Below are positions 7,645 through 9,643 of a stretch of DNA of 9,643 bases, piece by piece. Source of the stretch: an uncultured Bacillota bacterium (GTDB lineage Bacteria; Bacillota; Clostridia; Peptostreptococcales; Anaerovoracaceae); NCBI GenBank assembly GCA_946541435.1, contig CAMNJK010000047.1, forward strand, positions 1 to 9,643. Direction: 5' to 3'. Made by a program: the position numbers and the translations under genes. Within the stretch, counting starts at the first letter, position 1, and each line of letters begins with the position of its first letter. The notes under the pieces were generated by a model that saw nothing but the letters and a program-made list of their open reading frames with translations, had not been told where the DNA came from and ran no database searches.

Positions 7645-8042
7645 GAAGTTCCCTTCCTGGCTGCTGCCCCCAGCACCCCATGAATGAACCTGGATGATTC
7701 CGCCGTACTGAACTTCTTGCCCAGATCGATGGCTTCATTGATCACGACTGCATCGGGGATGTCCTCTGCAAACAGCATTTCCCCTACGGCGAGACGCATG
7801 ATGGCAAGATCCACCTTGGGCATCCTTGTGGTTTTCCACCGGGTGCTGCAGGCGTTGATCCGGCCGTCGATCTCATCCAGAGACCGGATGATCTGTCCAA
7901 GCAGCTTCTGCCCGCGTTCAATATGATTGCCCGCAAGACGTTCCTGCGCCAGCCGATCTGCAGTCTCCTCGTTCATCTCGTCGGATGCCTCCATCTCGTA
8001 CAGGATCTGCATCATGATTTCCCTGGCATCATTTCTTGTCAT
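7641..8042 (-). CDS. nusB: Transcription antitermination factor NusB
   Basis: A 133-residue all-helical protein. NusB pairs with NusE (ribosomal protein S10), binds boxA RNA and helps RNA polymerase complete rRNA operons without early termination. Family hallmarks are the N-terminal NDAREIMMQILYEME at 4-18, RMPKVDLAIMRLAVGEML at about 73-90, and the strongly conserved VINEAIDLGKKFSTAESSRF at 99-118 followed by IHGVLGA. Length is normal. The ATG at 8040-8042 overlaps the stop of the Asp23-like gene as ATGA, with AGGAGG ten bases upstream inside that gene. It also overlaps the following Kae1-like gene by four bases, so all three are translationally coupled. Confidence 0.96.
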   Translation of the reverse strand: MTRNDAREIMMQILYEMEASDEMNEETADRLAQERLAGNHIERGQKLLGQIIRSLDEIDGRINACSTRWKTTRMPKVDLAIMRLAVGEMLFAEDIPDAVVINEAIDLGKKFSTAESSRFIHGVLGAAARKGTS

Positions 8043-8416
8043 TTCAGAGTGTCCTCCTGTACACCGGATGCTCTATCGGCATCATCTTTCATCTGTACGC
8101 CCTGGACATGAATGTTCACGGCGCTGACATCGATCTCGATCATGTCCTTCAGCTCGTTTCTCACATTCTCCTGGATGTCCCAGGCGACCGAGGGGATGTT
8201 GCACCCGTAATCCACGATCACGGAAACATCCACGGCGGTTTCGTCGTCGCTGCGGCTGACCCTGGTGCCCATGGCCGCGTTCTCCCGCCTGAGCAGGTTT
8301 CTGGAGACCGCGTCCAGCGCGCCCCCGGCCATGCCGTAGACGCCTTCGGTCTTGAGGGTCGCGTTCACTGCGCAGACCGCCACGACCTCATCTGAAAAAA
8401 CGTATTTTTCACTCAT
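8039..8416 (-). CDS. Asp23/Gls24 family envelope stress response protein
   Basis: A 125-residue Asp23/Gls24 (DUF322) protein, the first gene of the main operon. Recognisable parts are the N-terminal SDEVVAVCAVNATLKTEGVYGMAGG at about 8-32 (read here in two overlapping pieces: SDEVVAVCAVNA and LKTEGVYGMAGG), the strand DVSVIVDYGCNIPSVAWDIQ at 63-82, and a C-terminal VSAVNIHVQGV at 97-107, the usual end of the domain. In Staphylococcus the relative Asp23 is membrane-associated and tied to cell-wall stress; the molecular role of clostridial members just before nusB is not settled. The ATG at 8414-8416 has GGGAG eight bases upstream, directly against a leader hairpin. It is preceded by a clear promoter and a leader of roughly 55 bases. 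Its stop overlaps the nusB start. Confidence 0.93.
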   Translation of the reverse strand: MSEKYVFSDEVVAVCAVNATLKTEGVYGMAGGALDAVSRNLLRRENAAMGTRVSRSDDETAVDVSVIVDYGCNIPSVAWDIQENVRNELKDMIEIDVSAVNIHVQGVQMKDDADRASGVQEDTLK

Positions 8417-8429
8417 CTATTCTTCTCCC

Positions 8430-8450
8430 GGACACCGGAACCCGGTGTCC
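8430..8450 (-). promoter_or_regulatory. Leader hairpin directly before the asp23-like ribosome site
   Basis: On the minus strand GGACACCGG and CCGGTGTCC form a perfect 9-pair stem with a 3-base loop GTT. The stem ends immediately before GGGAGAAG, the ribosome binding site of the Asp23-like gene. There is no T-run, so it is not an intrinsic terminator. It could protect the 5' end of the mRNA, mark a protein-binding site or modulate initiation; which of these is not shown by sequence. Confidence 0.6.
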
Positions 8451-8476
8451 CGATCTGTCGAATCTTTAACTCTAAT

Positions 8477-8505
8477 AGTATAACAGAAAAACATCCGGCA
8501 CGCAA
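8477..8505 (-). promoter_or_regulatory. Promoter of the asp23-nusB-xseAB-ispA-dxs-tlyA operon
   Basis: On the minus strand the -10 box TATACT (8477-8482) has an extended TGT just before it (8483-8485). A partial -35, TTGCGT (8500-8505), lies exactly 17 bases upstream. The -10 matches the housekeeping consensus at five of six positions, and the extended -10 can make up for the weak -35. The start point is expected near 8470, giving a leader of about 55 bases. The -35 falls inside the loop region of the upstream gene's terminator. Confidence 0.75.
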
Positions 8506-8522
8506 TTGAACGCTGCCGGATG
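8487..8522 (-). terminator. Intrinsic terminator of the lipoprotein gene
   Basis: On the minus strand CATCCGGCA (8514-8522) pairs perfectly with TGCCGGATG (8492-8500), a 9-pair GC-rich stem, possibly extended by two or three pairs past a bulged G. It is followed at once by TTTTTCTGTT (T5 at 8487-8491). It lies about 50 bases after the lipoprotein stop. The T-run sits in the -35/-10 spacer of the next promoter. Confidence 0.8.
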
Positions 8523-8540
8523 GTCATAAGTCCCTGTTGC

Positions 8541-8555
8541 CATATCTCAGATATG
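8541..8555. repeat. Short inverted repeat after the lipoprotein gene
   Basis: CATATCT and AGATATG form perfect 7-base arms around a single C, between the lipoprotein stop and its terminator. As RNA a one-base loop would open to a shorter stem. As DNA it has the look of a small operator, but it is far upstream of the promoter's -35 (about 36 bases). Function is unknown and chance is possible. Confidence 0.35.
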
Positions 8556-8572
8556 TTTTCGGGCTGCGCGGG

Positions 8573-9112
8573 TCACGGCGCGATCTCTCCCAGCGCTTGG
8601 TACCAGTCGTTCATGAGCTCCGCAGCCTTGCGGGAAGGATCCTTGAAATTCGCCTGATAGAACACTTCCTCCCCTGCCCGGACCTGCCGGATCAGGTTCT
8701 GCTGACCGTCCGCGAAGAAGAAGTCAAAGTGCACATCATCCTCCGGGAACTCCAGCGTCAGGACCTGCCCCTTCGGGATCCGGGTCACCACCGCCTCTTC
8801 GTAAACCACGTCTTTCAGGAGGGGGGCAACATAATTGGATGAATCCATGCCGTCGGGCGCCACGGTACCGAATTCTTTGGCGCTGATGGTATAGGCCATG
8901 TAGCCATCGTTGGCGATGCGGGAAAGATATTCCTCCAGAACTGTATGGCTGACGGGATCCTCCTCCTGATCCCCGGCCTGTTCTTCTTCCAGCTGGGGCA
9001 GGACGGGGTTGGGATCCGGCAGCGAGCTGCAGGCCGCCAGCGAAAACAGGCAGGCCAGCACGATGCAGACCGCTGTGATCATCCTGATTCCTATGATCTC
9101 TTTTTCCCTCAC
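8573..9112 (-). CDS. Putative lipoprotein, family not recognised
   Basis: A 179-residue predicted lipoprotein that I do not recognise. It begins with a basic n-region (R2, K4, R10), a hydrophobic stretch at about 11-24, and the lipobox LAAC at 25-28, so cleavage before C28 and lipid anchoring on the outer face of the membrane are likely. An acidic, Pro-rich linker follows (about 31-53, with EEEQ and DQEEDP), then a compact mixed domain with hydrophobic strands near 104-137 and a helical end ([15 protein letters not shown]). The pattern suggests a small extracytoplasmic sensor or binding domain, but this is inference. The start is GTG at 9110-9112 with GAGG seven bases upstream. It lies 9 bases after the CBS-domain gene and is probably cotranscribed with it. 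A terminator follows. Confidence 0.82.
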   Translation of the reverse strand: MREKEIIGIRMITAVCIVLACLFSLAACSSLPDPNPVLPQLEEEQAGDQEEDPVSHTVLEEYLSRIANDGYMAYTISAKEFGTVAPDGMDSSNYVAPLLKDVVYEEAVVTRIPKGQVLTLEFPEDDVHFDFFFADGQQNLIRQVRAGEEVFYQANFKDPSRKAAELMNDWYQALGEIAP

Positions 9113-9121
9113 GTCTCAACC

Positions 9122-9643
9122 TCACTCTTCAGATTCATTGTCCTGCGTTTCGGGCAGGATCCTCAGCATTACCTTCTCGATCCGGCGGTCCTTCACGGAT
9201 TTGATCGTGAATACGAAATTGTCAAAGGGAATGGGCTGGTCCAGATCGTCCTCATCCGGGATCTCGCCCAGGATGTCCAGCAGGAATCCGCCGATGGTCT
9301 CGCTGCTTTCGGATTCCAGATCGATGCCCAGTTCTTCGTCGATGTCATCCAGATCCATGCTCCCGTCCAGTTCCCAGGTGTCGGCTGTGATCTGCCTGAT
9401 CTCCGGCTCATCCTCGTCGTATTCATCATCGATATCGCCCATGACTTCTTCGATGATATCCTCCATGGTGACGATGCCGGAGAATCCGCCGTATTCATCG
9501 ATCAGGATGGCGATATGCTGCTTGGTCTTCTGCAGCTCCACAAACAGGGAGTCGATGTTCTTCGTTTCCGGAACGAAATATGGCTTCCGCAGGATCTTCC
9601 TGAGCTCCACGTGATCGAATCCGGAATTCCTGGCCTGGATCAG
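9122..9643 (-). CDS. CBS/CorC-HlyC domain membrane protein, C-terminal fragment
   Basis: The last 173 codons of a gene that enters from beyond the right edge; the frame stays open to 9643, so its start is outside. In the fragment, [11 protein letters not shown] (18-28) and [19 protein letters not shown] (45-63) are the second CBS domain of the HlyC/CorC family. [12 protein letters not shown] (65-76) leads into the CorC_HlyC transporter-associated domain, very acidic from about 70 to 140 and ending in a beta-rich [21 protein letters not shown]. Full-length relatives usually carry an N-terminal four-helix membrane domain (CNNM/DUF21) and are linked to magnesium or other cation export; whether it is present here cannot be seen. 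The GTG at 9608-9610 is an internal valine codon, not the start. The gene is followed after 9 bases by the lipoprotein gene. Confidence 0.93.
   Translation of the reverse strand: MIQARNSGFDHVELRKILRKPYFVPETKNIDSLFVELQKTKQHIAILIDEYGGFSGIVTMEDIIEEVMGDIDDEYDEDEPEIRQITADTWELDGSMDLDDIDEELGIDLESESSETIGGFLLDILGEIPDEDDLDQPIPFDNFVFTIKSVKDRRIEKVMLRILPETQDNESEE

Noticed and set aside
9009..9614. 201-codon Ser-rich open frame on the plus strand
   Set aside because: It is opposite the acidic CorC/HlyC region; runs of Asp/Glu codons read as Ser-rich on the other strand.
1..9643. tRNA, rRNA, CRISPR, insertion sequence or prophage elements
   Set aside because: I found no repeats, transposase-like proteins, or tRNA-like folds. 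The coding space is almost filled by housekeeping genes.

Overview
The window is an ordinary, densely packed housekeeping region of a Gram-positive anaerobe-type genome, most likely class Clostridia. The evidence is the minus-strand order asp23-like, nusB, xseA, xseB, ispA, dxs, tlyA, which is the classical clostridial cluster. Other support comes from strong AGGAGG-type ribosome binding sites, a Gram-positive style lipoprotein, and a Kae1/TsaD paralogue of a type I associate with Firmicutes. Third codon positions are rich in G and C. The genus cannot be fixed from the sequence. All twelve genes lie on the minus strand, so transcription runs from 9643 towards 1; nothing on the plus strand looks like a gene.

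Right end (9643 to 8487): a 3' fragment of a CBS/CorC-HlyC family membrane protein gene, then 9 bases later a GTG-started lipoprotein gene. A hairpin plus T-run at 8487-8522 looks like the intrinsic terminator of this unit. The same bases carry the promoter of the next unit: an extended -10 TATACT with TTGCGT 17 bases upstream. Terminator and promoter are therefore physically interleaved.

Centre (8416 to 1534): the main operon. Asp23/Gls24 protein, NusB and the Kae1-like protein are joined by two 4-base ATGA overlaps. xseA overlaps the Kae1-like gene by 10 bases. xseB, ispA, dxs and tlyA follow with gaps of 20, 9, 46 and 4 bases. The operon combines cell-envelope stress (Asp23), antitermination (NusB), exonuclease VII (XseA/XseB), isoprenoid synthesis (Dxs for the first MEP step, IspA for farnesyl diphosphate) and rRNA 2'-O-methylation (TlyA). 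The start of tlyA is best read as a TTG at 2334, and dxs as starting at 4210; both are shorter than the longest open frames.

Left end (1533 to 1): after a 98-base gap, a class I PLP aminotransferase gene and then, 12 bases later, the first 74 codons of mutS, cut by the window edge. Where many Clostridia carry nadK-argR-recN after tlyA, this genome has the aminotransferase and mutS.

No RNA gene, mobile element, CRISPR array or undescribed defence-like system was seen. The least understood items are the Kae1/TsaD paralogue, the unassigned lipoprotein, and the interleaved terminator/promoter with the leader hairpin of the main operon. No gene-free stretch exceeds 156 bases.
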